From assembly GCA_013822425.1 (NCBI GenBank), contig PNKL01000009.1:29703-93702 (forward strand): a stretch of 64,000 bases of DNA, given 5' to 3'. The DNA is from Gemmatimonas sp. Its GTDB lineage: Bacteria; Gemmatimonadota; Gemmatimonadetes; Gemmatimonadales; Gemmatimonadaceae. Positions within the stretch are counted from its first letter, which is position 1. Each line of letters opens with the position of its first letter. The translations under genes and the position numbers were made by a program. This document shows, one piece after another, positions 9,463-17,503 of this stretch. The notes below the pieces were generated by a model. That model was given only the letters and a program-made list of their open reading frames with translations. It did not search any database and was not told the origin of the DNA.

Positions 9463-10365
9463 ATGTCCCCGCCCGCCGTCCACGCCGACCATCCGCAGCA
9501 CCGGGTCTGGGTCACCGACCTGTTGCTGCTGATCATGGCGACCATCTGGGGCGTCAATTTCTCGGTGGTCAAGTTGGGCATGCGGCACGTGGAGCCGATG
9601 GCGTTCAACGCCGTGCGCGTCGTGCTGGCCGGCTGCGCGCTCCTGCTGATTGCGCGCGTGCGGCGGCTCGAGCTGCCACCGCGCCGGCAGCTCCTGGCCC
9701 TGCTCGGACTCGGCGTGCTCGGCAACGGGGTGTACCAGGCGCTCTTCATCGAGGGCATCTCGCGCACCCGGGCCGGCAATGCCTCGCTGGTGATGGCGGC
9801 AACCCCGGTGCTCATCGCGGTGTTCGGGCGCCTGCGTGGCGTGGAGAAGCTGCACGGGCGGGGGTATGTCGGCATCGCGCTGTCGGTCGCCGGACTCGGC
9901 ATCGTGATGAGCGGCACGGCCTCAGCGCACATTGGCGACGCGTCGCTCACGGGTGACGGGCTCATCCTGCTGGCCTCGCTGACATGGGCCATCTATACCG
10001 TGCTGCTCAAGCCGTATACGCATCACGTGGACGGCGTGCAGGTGTCGGCCCTCACGATGATCGGCGGAGCCATCCCGCTCTGCCTCCTCGCGGCGCCGTC
10101 GGTCAGCCGCACCGCGTGGACCGAGCTGCCGCTCTCCGCGTGGGGTGCCATTGGCTACGGCAGCATGTTCGCGCTCGTGATTGCGTACCTCATCTGGTAC
10201 CGCGGCATCAAGCTCATCGGGCCGACGCGCACGTCCATGTACAGCAACCTCCAGCCCATCATCGCCGTGCTCGTGGCGTGGGTGGCGCTTGGCGAGGTGC
10301 CGACGACCGCGCAGGGCCTGGGCGCCGCGGCGGTGATGGCGGGCCTCCTGCTGACACGCTCATGA
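9463..10365 (+). CDS. DMT superfamily transporter (EamA)
   Basis: A 300-residue membrane protein with ten hydrophobic segments in two EamA repeats. The first begins MATIWGVNFSVVKLGM and the second LASLTWAIYTVLLKP. The end of each repeat has the family pattern (GNASLVMAATPVLIAVFG and TSMYSNLQPIIAVLVAWVALGE). These carriers export amino acids or other small metabolites. The ATG at 9463 lies 10 bp after ctaG. The stop TGA overlaps the ATG of the HAD gene. The substrate cannot be predicted. Confidence 0.92.
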   Translation: MSPPAVHADHPQHRVWVTDLLLLIMATIWGVNFSVVKLGMRHVEPMAFNAVRVVLAGCALLLIARVRRLELPPRRQLLALLGLGVLGNGVYQALFIEGISRTRAGNASLVMAATPVLIAVFGRLRGVEKLHGRGYVGIALSVAGLGIVMSGTASAHIGDASLTGDGLILLASLTWAIYTVLLKPYTHHVDGVQVSALTMIGGAIPLCLLAAPSVSRTAWTELPLSAWGAIGYGSMFALVIAYLIWYRGIKLIGPTRTSMYSNLQPIIAVLVAWVALGEVPTTAQGLGAAAVMAGLLLTRS

Positions 10366-11057
10366 TGCGCGTGGTCCTCTTCGACATTGACGGCACGCTG
10401 CTCGCCAGCGGCGGCGTGGGGCGTCGCGCCATGGAAGCGGCGCTGCTCACGCACTTCGGCACGATTGGCCCGACGCACTACCGCTACGATGGCAAGACGG
10501 ACCCGCAGATCGTACGCGAGTCGATGCGCCACGCGGGTTTCAGCGACGCGGACATCGACGCGCGCATGGAACCGCTGCTGACGGAGTATCTCGCACGCCT
10601 CGAACTCACGATCACCTCCGAGATGTCCGGGGTTCGCGTGCACGCCGGCGTGCCGGCCCTGCTCAATGCGCTGCAGGCGCGCGACGACGTGCTGCTGGGC
10701 CTGCTGACCGGGAACATCGCCGCCGGCGCCTCGCTCAAGCTGCGCGCGGCGGGGCTCGCGCCAGAGCGCTTTTGCGTGGGCGCCTTCGGTTCGGACCACG
10801 AGCACCGCCCCGAACTGCCGGCGATCGCCCGGCGGCGCGCGGCGGACCTGCTCGGCTGGGAGGTGGCGGGGAGCGCCGTCGTCATCATCGGGGACACGCC
10901 CGCCGACGTGGAGTGCGGTCGCGGAATCGGCGCCCGTGCCGTGGCCGTGGCAACCGGGCACTTCACCACCACGGACCTTGCGGCGTACGAACCGCATGCC
11001 GTGTTCGAGGACTTGACCGATGTCGACGCGGCCCTGCGGGCCATCTGCGATGCGTGA
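10362..11057 (+). CDS. HAD-superfamily phosphatase (PGP-like)
   Basis: A 231-residue haloacid-dehalogenase hydrolase. Motif I is FDIDGTLL (Asp8 nucleophile, Asp10 general acid), motif II the LLTGN segment, and motif IV IGDTPADVECG. An alpha-helical cap lies between motifs I and II (about residues 20-95), giving a phosphoglycolate-phosphatase-like outline. Two ATGs stand in tandem; the first overlaps the EamA stop (ATGA). The downstream CYTH gene begins 8 bp inside this gene. A small phosphorylated metabolite is the likely substrate. Confidence 0.9.
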   Translation: MMRVVLFDIDGTLLASGGVGRRAMEAALLTHFGTIGPTHYRYDGKTDPQIVRESMRHAGFSDADIDARMEPLLTEYLARLELTITSEMSGVRVHAGVPALLNALQARDDVLLGLLTGNIAAGASLKLRAAGLAPERFCVGAFGSDHEHRPELPAIARRRAADLLGWEVAGSAVVIIGDTPADVECGRGIGARAVAVATGHFTTTDLAAYEPHAVFEDLTDVDAALRAICDA

Positions 11058-11643
11058 GGTCGAACTGAAGGGCGTCGTCACCGATCCCGTGGTCCTGCGC
11101 GAGCGGCTGCTGGCGGCGGGCGCGCGCGAGGTCTATCGCGGCCTGCTCCTCGACGCCCGCTACGACCTGCCGTCGCGCGAGCTGCTCGCCAGAGATCACG
11201 TGCTGCGGCTGCGCGTGTACGAAGACGCGGCCGGACGGCGCGCGGTGCTCGACTGGAAGGGGCCGACCGGCTACGACACGGGCTACAAGGTGCGCGAGGA
11301 GATCTCTGTGCCGTGCGGCGACGGCTTCGCCATGGCCGAGCTCCTGGCCCGGATGGGCTACGTGGTGATCCGCGAGATCGACCGCGAGATCGAGCAATTC
11401 GAGGTGCAGGGGACGGTGTGTCGCATGGAGCGGTACCCGCGCATGGATACCCTGCTCGAGGTGGAAGGTGAGCCGGAGGCGATCGAGGCGGTCATCACGC
11501 TCGCGGGGATGACGCGCGCGGAGTTCACCAGCGAGCGGTTGCCCGAGTTCATCCTGCGTTACGAGGCGCGCACCGGGAACCGCGCGGCCATCTGCCGCCG
11601 CGAGCTCACCGGTGACTACCGCTACAGCACCTTCGACGCCTGA
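11050..11643 (+). CDS. CYTH-domain (class IV adenylate cyclase-like) protein
   Basis: A 197-residue protein that starts MREVELKG, the ExExK metal/phosphate signature of the CYTH (CyaB/thiamine triphosphatase) tunnel fold. It continues with alternating charged strands (RLRVYEDAAGRR, DWKGP, KVREEI, LEVEGEPEAIE) that line the tunnel. CYTH enzymes act on triphosphate-containing compounds. Class IV adenylate cyclase and ThTPase are both possible. The ATG at 11050 overlaps the end of the HAD gene by 8 bp. A CHAD protein, a frequent partner of CYTH domains, is encoded separately at 17.5 kb. Confidence 0.9.
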   Translation: MREVELKGVVTDPVVLRERLLAAGAREVYRGLLLDARYDLPSRELLARDHVLRLRVYEDAAGRRAVLDWKGPTGYDTGYKVREEISVPCGDGFAMAELLARMGYVVIREIDREIEQFEVQGTVCRMERYPRMDTLLEVEGEPEAIEAVITLAGMTRAEFTSERLPEFILRYEARTGNRAAICRRELTGDYRYSTFDA

Positions 11644-11647
11644 CGCC

Positions 11648-14308
11648 GTGACCGACCGCGCCCCGGAGTTCACGCTTCCCGAACTCACGCGATCGCTGCG
11701 TGCGCTCGGCGCCGCGCGCTGGTTGCGCGATGCGGACCACGCGCGTTTCCTCACGCCGTTGCTGACGGCGCGCCGCAACGCGGCGCGCGTGCGCACGACC
11801 GAGGGGCAGGTGGCCGCCTTCCAGGCGGAGCGGCTGCGGCGTGCGCTCGCCGAGGCGGTGGAGCAGACGGCTGCCGCGCAGCATCCGCGCTCTGCGCCGG
11901 AGCGTCGCGCCTTCGCGGCGCGCGTCACGGACGCGGGCGCGGCCGTATGGACGGCGCTCGACGCGGTCGAGGCGTGCGGCGCGGCGCTGACGGCGGCGGA
12001 CACCGACCATCGCGCGCTCACGTGGAGCGCGTGGGTGGCGGCGCTGCAGCGGCTCTTTCTCGCGGCGGACGCGTGGTGGATGGCGATCGTCGAGCTGCGC
12101 GACGGCGCGCGCCCGCGCGGCACCGGCGCGGCGGCCCGCACGATCGGCGCCGTCCTGCTGCTCGCGCTCGCGCCTGCCATGCTCTCGGCGCAGCAACACC
12201 TCACCTACCGGGTGGCCGGGCTCACGCCGGCGGCCCTCCAGGCCGCCGGATTCGACGTCGTGGGCACCGAAGGAACGACCGCCCTCGTGGTCGTGGAGCC
12301 GGTGGAGTTGGCGCGCCTGCAGACGCTGGGCGCGCAGACGCAGCTGGTCACTGCGGTCGGCACCGACCGCCGCCGGATCATGCAACTGGCCGCCGTGGGC
12401 ACGGCGACGGTGGTGTACCGACCCTACGACGATCCGCAGCGCGGCATCCGCGCCTGGGTCGATTCCCTTGTCGCGGCGAACCCCCGCGTCAGCGTGGACA
12501 CGGTGGGCCGATCGTACGAAGGGCGCCCGATCCTCGCCGTGAAGATCGGACCGCGCGGCGACGCGCCGGCGCGGCCCAACGTGCTCTTCGTGGCCACGCA
12601 CCACGCGCGCGAGTGGGCGGCCACGGAGATGTCGCTCCGCCTCATTCGACGGCTCGCGACGGGAACGGACGCGCGCACCGACTCGCTCGTGAACCAGCGC
12701 GACGTGTGGGTGGTGCCGGTGGTGAACCCGGACGGCTACGAGTTCACGTTCACGACGGACCGGCTCTGGCGGAAGAACCGGCGGCCCATGGCCGGCGGCA
12801 CCATCGGCGTTGACCTCAACCGCAATCATAGCTACAACTGGGGCCTCGACAACACCGGGTCGTCACCGACACCGACCTCCGAGGTCTATCGTGGACCGGC
12901 TCCCGCCTCCGAGCCGGAGGTGAGCGCCCTGCAGGCGTTCCACGCGCTCCATCCGCCGGTCATCTCGATCACCTATCACACGTTCGCCGGCCTGCTGCTC
13001 TTCCCCCCGGGCTCGCGCTACGGGGCGCTGGCCGCCGACATTGATGCCTACCGCGTGCTCGCCGGCACCAACGCGCGTCCGGCGGCGCTGGATCGGCTGC
13101 CGGGTTCGGCGCGCACGTTCTACTCGCCCTCCACCGCGTGGATGCTCTATCCGACGAACGGCGAATACACCGACTGGGCGAGCGCGACGTTCGGCACGGT
13201 GAGCATCAATCCCGAACTGACGAGCGGCTACGGGCCGAGCGGCTTCTACGGCTTTGAATTCCCGGACGACGAGACGCTGCTGCAGCAGCTGTTCACCGAC
13301 AACCTCCCCTTTGCACTCGACGCCATCGAGATGGCGCGCAACCCGGCAGCTTATGTGAGCCCGAGCACGGGGCTGCGCATCGAGCGCTGGGTGCTGGAGA
13401 GCGGCACGCAGCCGCTGCGCGTGCGCGGACCGGCGGTGCTCGTCGCGAGTGCCGCGCTGACGGCGGCGGGACAGCCGGTCACCGTTGGTATCGACTCGGC
13501 GGCCGGCGGCAAGTACACGCGGCGGCTCGTCTCGCAGGGGTCGGCCGCGTTCCGGCCGGCGACGATCACCGTCGCGTCCGGCGCCGATCGCGTGACCTGG
13601 ACGCTGGTGGCGGCTGCCGGTGGCGAGCCCGGCGACACCACGTGGCAGCTCACGGGATTCGCCCTCGACTCCGCCCAGCGATACGCAGGACGTGCCGCCT
13701 ACCGAAGCGCCGGCCCCAGCGAGATGCGTTCAGCGGCATTTGCCGTTCCGCCGGGGCTGGACACGCTGAGCCTGACGTTCTGGACCCGGTACAACGGCGA
13801 CGGCTTCAAGGAGACCCCGTTCGGCCTCGTGCGCGTCTCCGCGGACAGCGGCCGCACGTGGGACGTCGTGATGCGACTCTCGGGCGGGGCGGCCACGTGG
13901 TATCCGGAGGACGTGCGCGTCGGCGGTGTGCGGGGCAAGTCGGTGATGCTGTCCTTTCTCTCATCCAACATGCCGTGGTGGATTGACGAGGTGGCGGTCT
14001 TCGCCAACGGGACGCCCGCCGTCGTGGGCGGCGGCGGTGAGGCACCGACGCGACTGCTTCCCTCGGCAAATCCCGTGCGGGGCAACTCAGTGACGTTCAC
14101 CTGGCCATTCGCGTCGAAGAGCGGTCGCGTGAGCGTCTACGACCTCAGTGGTCGCCTCATCTGGTCCAGCGATGTCCCGAGCGACGCCGCGGACGTGACG
14201 TGGGACCTCGGCCCTGGCCAGGTTCCCAATGGCGCCTACCTCGTGCTTGCCGAGAGCGGTGGCTCGCGTGCACGCTTGCGGCTCTTTGTCGCACGGGAGG
14301 CGCCGTGA
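11648..14308 (+). CDS. M14 zinc carboxypeptidase with N-terminal helical extension and FlgD-like tail
   Basis: From the GTG at 11648 this is an 886-residue protein. Residues 1-150 are an unrecognised alpha-helical, Ala/Arg-rich domain. Next comes a signal-peptide-like segment (TIGAVLLLALAPAMLSAQQ) and an M14 domain: zinc ligands in HHAREW (HxxE), substrate Arg in VDLNRNHSYNWG, the third ligand in ITYHTFAG, and a probable general-base Glu in INPELTSG. A jelly-roll/immune-inhibitor-like region and a FlgD-type Ig tail (NPVRGNSVTF...NGAYLVLAES) follow. An ATG at 12080 would give a conventional 742-residue secreted peptidase, so the first 150 residues may be a separate small gene whose stop was lost. 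The frame is open throughout. Confidence 0.85.
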   Translation: MTDRAPEFTLPELTRSLRALGAARWLRDADHARFLTPLLTARRNAARVRTTEGQVAAFQAERLRRALAEAVEQTAAAQHPRSAPERRAFAARVTDAGAAVWTALDAVEACGAALTAADTDHRALTWSAWVAALQRLFLAADAWWMAIVELRDGARPRGTGAAARTIGAVLLLALAPAMLSAQQHLTYRVAGLTPAALQAAGFDVVGTEGTTALVVVEPVELARLQTLGAQTQLVTAVGTDRRRIMQLAAVGTATVVYRPYDDPQRGIRAWVDSLVAANPRVSVDTVGRSYEGRPILAVKIGPRGDAPARPNVLFVATHHAREWAATEMSLRLIRRLATGTDARTDSLVNQRDVWVVPVVNPDGYEFTFTTDRLWRKNRRPMAGGTIGVDLNRNHSYNWGLDNTGSSPTPTSEVYRGPAPASEPEVSALQAFHALHPPVISITYHTFAGLLLFPPGSRYGALAADIDAYRVLAGTNARPAALDRLPGSARTFYSPSTAWMLYPTNGEYTDWASATFGTVSINPELTSGYGPSGFYGFEFPDDETLLQQLFTDNLPFALDAIEMARNPAAYVSPSTGLRIERWVLESGTQPLRVRGPAVLVASAALTAAGQPVTVGIDSAAGGKYTRRLVSQGSAAFRPATITVASGADRVTWTLVAAAGGEPGDTTWQLTGFALDSAQRYAGRAAYRSAGPSEMRSAAFAVPPGLDTLSLTFWTRYNGDGFKETPFGLVRVSADSGRTWDVVMRLSGGAATWYPEDVRVGGVRGKSVMLSFLSSNMPWWIDEVAVFANGTPAVVGGGGEAPTRLLPSANPVRGNSVTFTWPFASKSGRVSVYDLSGRLIWSSDVPSDAADVTWDLGPGQVPNGAYLVLAESGGSRARLRLFVAREAP

Positions 14309-14688
14309 TCGTCGGCGTGGGGTTCGACCTCGTGGAGATCGGTCGCGTGGAACGCCTGCTGCACGGCAAGGGCGATCGCGCGCTGGCGCGGCTCTTCCTG
14401 GAGCGCGAAGTCGCCTACGCGACGGCGCGGGCACGGCCGGCGATGCACCTGGCAGCCCGGCTCGCGGCAAAGGAGGCGGCGTTCAAGGCGCTCGCCGGCA
14501 GCGAGAGCGCCCGGCTGATCGGATGGAAGGACATCGAGGTGGTGTCGCGTCCGGGCCATGCGCCCGAGCTCGTCCTCCACGGCCGCGCCCAGCAGCGCGC
14601 CGATGTGCTGGGTGTGCGCCGGCACTGGCTGACGCTTTCGCATACGGACACGACCGCGGGTGCGGTGGTGGTGCTCGAGGCGGAATAA
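14305..14688 (+). CDS. acpS: Holo-[acyl-carrier-protein] synthase
   Basis: A 127-residue AcpS. It transfers 4'-phosphopantetheine from CoA to apo-ACP. The magnesium ligand Asp8 is in GVGFDLVEI and the second, Glu57, in the AAKEAAFKA motif. Length is normal for the family. The GTG at 14305 overlaps the carboxypeptidase stop (GTGA), so the two are translationally coupled. It runs convergently towards lgt with a 35-bp gap. Confidence 0.95.
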   Translation: MIVGVGFDLVEIGRVERLLHGKGDRALARLFLEREVAYATARARPAMHLAARLAAKEAAFKALAGSESARLIGWKDIEVVSRPGHAPELVLHGRAQQRADVLGVRRHWLTLSHTDTTAGAVVVLEAE

Positions 14689-14723
14689 CGTCCCTTCGCG
14701 CCCTTGGTGTTTCGTGGCGGTCG

Positions 14724-15569
14724 TTACGCCGTGCCGCGCGCGTAGATTCCAGGCTTCCCGTCGCCCACCTCGCGGCGCATCTGCATCCAGAGAACGCCGC
14801 CGACCGCGAAGGCGAGTGCGATGGTCTGCGCGAGCGTCAGCGGGCCCACGAACCGGTCGTCCTTGGCGCGGAAGAACTCGACCACGAACCGCTCCAGTCC
14901 CGCCAGTACGCAGTAGAGGCCAAACAGCCAACCCTCGGCGTGCTTGTGGTCGCGTCGTTTCCAGATGATCCAGAACATCAGCAAGCCCATCGCCACTTCG
15001 TACAACTGCGTCGGGTGCACGGCGATGACCTCGAGCGGCGGCCGGCCGGCGAGTTCCTTGACGCCGAACTGCTCCACGAGGTTCTGCACCGTGGAGGCCG
15101 GATAGCCGTTGGGAAAGGCCACGGCCCATCGGGAGTCCCAGGGGCGGCCGTAGTCGTCGCCGACGGCCCAGCATCCCGTGCGCCCGATCGCGTACGCGGC
15201 GGCAAGTCCAGCGGCCGACACGTCGCTGATGCGCGTGAACGTCTGCCCGCGCCACCGAATGATGAGGGCCGTCGCGAGGATGCCACCGATGAGCCCGCCC
15301 CAGAAGACGAACCCCGCCGTGTGCAGGAGCGCGCGCGGGTCCTGGTACAGGATGGCGTAGTAGATCTTGGCACCGACCAGGCCGCCGAGCACGGCGCCGA
15401 CGAGCACGTCGCCCATGATCTCGGAGTCGTGCCCCCGCCGGTCCAGTTCCACCTGGCCGATGTACTGTGCCACCAGGAAGGCGAGCAGCATGGCCAGGCC
15501 GAAGCCGGTCAGCGTCAGCGGGCCGACGTGCAACTCGAACGGCTGGACCACGATGTAGTCGGGCGTCAT
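14724..15569 (-). CDS. lgt: Prolipoprotein diacylglyceryl transferase (divergent)
   Basis: A 281-residue membrane protein with about seven hydrophobic segments, starting MTPDYIVVQPFELHVGPLTL. It would transfer the diacylglyceryl group from phosphatidylglycerol to the lipobox cysteine of prolipoproteins. The signature region reads GRTGCWAVGDDYGRPW instead of the enterobacterial GRIGNFINGELWGR. The segment corresponding to the His-containing SFHGGLIG is VFWGGLIG. Cys-containing variants of the GRxG signature are known in other Lgt-like proteins, so activity is plausible but the replaced residues should be noted. The many lipobox proteins in this window need such an enzyme. Confidence 0.85.
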   Translation of the reverse strand: MTPDYIVVQPFELHVGPLTLTGFGLAMLLAFLVAQYIGQVELDRRGHDSEIMGDVLVGAVLGGLVGAKIYYAILYQDPRALLHTAGFVFWGGLIGGILATALIIRWRGQTFTRISDVSAAGLAAAYAIGRTGCWAVGDDYGRPWDSRWAVAFPNGYPASTVQNLVEQFGVKELAGRPPLEVIAVHPTQLYEVAMGLLMFWIIWKRRDHKHAEGWLFGLYCVLAGLERFVVEFFRAKDDRFVGPLTLAQTIALAFAVGGVLWMQMRREVGDGKPGIYARGTA

Positions 15570-15606
15570 GCTGGGAAGATAGCGGCGGGGGTCGCGCGCG
15601 CGCGAG

Positions 15607-15930
15607 CTACCGCCGCTTGCTCGCCTGGTAGACCTGCACGTACTTGGCCATCGGGACGCGGGCGATGCTCCTGGCCACGACGTCGAGCGCAATGCTCTCG
15701 AGAGACGTGAAGCGCAGGCACGACTTGCCCATGTCAAGCTTCAGGCCCTTCGCCTCGTAGCCCGACCGCAATTCGGCCATCAGCGTCTCGTCGCCGTAGC
15801 ACCCCATCAGGTACAGCGCGAAGTACCGCTTCTGCGCGGCCAGCGCCACATAGCACAGCGGCTGCCCGTTGTAGGTGTCCGGCAGCGACGCGAGATACTG
15901 CGCGACGGTGGGGGCGCTGGCTTGGACCAT
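15607..15930 (-). CDS. DUF1801-like protein with an internal deletion
   Basis: A 107-residue protein. The first 20 residues (VAQYLASLPD) match the start of one DUF1801 (YdhG-like) subfamily. The rest (LCYVALAAQKRYFALYLMGCYG, KLDMGKSCLRF, ARVPMAKYVQVY) matches the second half. In that subfamily roughly 50 residues separate the two blocks; here they are joined directly at LPDTYNGQPL. The frame is open, so the product may be a compact variant or a decaying gene. The ATG shares one base with the TAA of the PP2C gene, implying coupled translation. Function is unknown. Confidence 0.7.
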   Translation of the reverse strand: MVQASAPTVAQYLASLPDTYNGQPLCYVALAAQKRYFALYLMGCYGDETLMAELRSGYEAKGLKLDMGKSCLRFTSLESIALDVVARSIARVPMAKYVQVYQASKRR

Positions 15931-16814
15931 TACTCGCTCCCCGCCTGCGGGATTGCGCGGCCGACGAGGATGGTGATGTTGTCGGTGCCGCCGTCGTCGA
16001 GCGCGTCCTGCAGCAGCGCCTCGCACACCTGCCGGGATGACGTCATCGTCCGCAGGCGCTCGGCGATCTGGTCGTCGGCGACGTGCTTCGGCAGCCCGTC
16101 GCTGCAGAGCAGGTGCACGTGGTACCAGTCGTTCTCGATGGCCGTGACCACGGGCGATGCCTCAGGCCCGCCGATGGCGCTGGAGAGGACGTGCTTCCAG
16201 CGGTCGTGGCCCGGGTCGGAGCGCCGGATGACGCCGGCGGCGATAAGCTCCTCGGCGACGGTCTGGTCGCGCGACACCTGGTGCAGCTTGTCGTGGCGCA
16301 GCGTGTAGTACCGGCTGTCGCCGACCTGCAGGATGTACGCCCGCGGCCAGACGCCGAGAAACGCGGTGAGTGTGGTCGCCATGCCGGCGCGATCGCCGGC
16401 GGTGCTGCGCTGGGTCAGCTTGGCGTGCACGCGCATGGCGCCTTCCTGCAGCACGTGCACGAAATCGGAGTCATCGTTGAGGTCGGCCGAGTAGTAGCAG
16501 TCGACCGATCGCGTCAGGTATGCCGTGATGCCGTCCAAAGCAAACCGGCTGGCCTCCTCGCCGCCCGCACTGCCGCCCACGCCGTCGGCGACCATCGCCA
16601 GAAAGGCGAGGCGATCCGTGTCGTTTGCGCTGATGCTCTCCGGCGGGATGCTCGTTTGGTGGATGGCGAGGTGCTTGTACAGCGATGCGATGAGGAAGTG
16701 GTCCTGGTTCTGGGTGCGTACCTTGCCCACGTGGGTGACGCCGAACACGTCAAGTTCAGTGTCCCGCGGCTTGCGTGGAATGCCGCCGGACGCGCTTTCC
16801 TGGATGTGCACCAT
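15930..16814 (-). CDS. PP2C-family serine/threonine phosphatase
   Basis: A 294-residue cytosolic phosphatase. Metal-binding motifs are visible in order: KVRTQNQDHF (residues 30-39), MVADGVGGSAGGEEAS (about 75-90), LLCSDGLPKHV and GGTDNITILV. Together they form the two-metal centre of PP2C/Stp1 enzymes that dephosphorylate Ser/Thr kinase substrates. The ATG at 16814 is preceded by a clear GGAGG. No kinase gene lies nearby. It is the first gene of a two-gene unit with the DUF1801-like gene. Confidence 0.93.
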   Translation of the reverse strand: MVHIQESASGGIPRKPRDTELDVFGVTHVGKVRTQNQDHFLIASLYKHLAIHQTSIPPESISANDTDRLAFLAMVADGVGGSAGGEEASRFALDGITAYLTRSVDCYYSADLNDDSDFVHVLQEGAMRVHAKLTQRSTAGDRAGMATTLTAFLGVWPRAYILQVGDSRYYTLRHDKLHQVSRDQTVAEELIAAGVIRRSDPGHDRWKHVLSSAIGGPEASPVVTAIENDWYHVHLLCSDGLPKHVADDQIAERLRTMTSSRQVCEALLQDALDDGGTDNITILVGRAIPQAGSE

Positions 16815-17008
16815 CGGGGCCTCCGGGGGGACAAGATGCGCGCAGCAATCGGGATTATACGTCAGGGATGCGGTCCCCGGCCAGCAGGCAGGTGCGGCAG
16901 TCTGAACGGCGACGTTTGCCTCGCCGTCCGGCCTATTCAGCCGGCGCGGCGCACCGGCCCCAGACGGCGGCATCCTCTGGGGCGCCCCATCGATAGAAGT
17001 GACCTCGA

Positions 17009-17161
17009 CTCGGCCATCCCGTCCAGGTACGGATGCGGGATGGCCAGCGTCGTGTCGGCCACCTTCCGGTCTCCGGCAAGCAACTGCACGGTCGCTGCGT
17101 CACTGAGCAGGAAGGGCCGAAGGACCAGCCGATCGGTTGTCAGCGTGGGGAGCTTGCGCAT
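17009..17161 (-). pseudogene. Truncated GNAT (RimJ/RimL-type) acetyltransferase relic
   Basis: The spacer 16815-17238 (424 bp) contains only this relic. Reading from an ATG at 17161, about 51 residues match the N-terminus of RimJ/RimL-type acetyltransferases: [22 protein letters not shown], then IPHPYLDG. After the GMAE at its end the similarity stops and the frame runs on to 16937 with no acetyl-CoA-binding motif. Only about 200 bp remain before the PP2C gene, too little for the missing 120 residues in any frame. It is therefore a 5' gene fragment. I see nothing else in this spacer. Confidence 0.6.
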
Positions 17162-17238
17162 GTCGCGAAAGATGGTGTTCGCTCATGCACGAAGAAAGCG
17201 CGGCATCGCGCGGCCTATGGATGGCCGTGTACGGCGTG

Positions 17239-17460
17239 CTACTCCTCGAGCAGGGCCCTGGCGCGCTCGAGTTCCGGAGACGGCACGAACAGTTCGGCGC
17301 CGCCCATGAAGGAGCCCTGAAATCCGGCGCCGAACATCCCGACTTGCGGTCCCTTCAGCAGGACCGGGATGCCCTCCGCTTCGAGTCGCGCGCGCACGAG
17401 ATCGGCGTCGAAGCCGTTCGCAAAGCTGGCCAGCGGAACGAATTGAGTTTCGTGCGTCAT
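17239..17460 (-). CDS. DUF2007 family protein
   Basis: A 73-residue protein with the DUF2007 pattern: VPLASFANGFDADLVRARLEAEGIPVLLKG, then a short glycine-rich loop and the closing strand-helix AELFVPSPELERARALLEE. The family is annotated as putative signal transducing, with a small ferredoxin-like fold, but has no proven role. The ATG at 17460 follows a GGGAGGAC sequence. It lies 43 bp downstream of the CHAD gene on the same strand. Confidence 0.8.
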   Translation of the reverse strand: MTHETQFVPLASFANGFDADLVRARLEAEGIPVLLKGPQVGMFGAGFQGSFMGGAELFVPSPELERARALLEE

Positions 17461-17503
17461 CGGACGTCCTCCCGGGGTGCGCCAAGATAGGTCGTGGGGC
17501 GGG

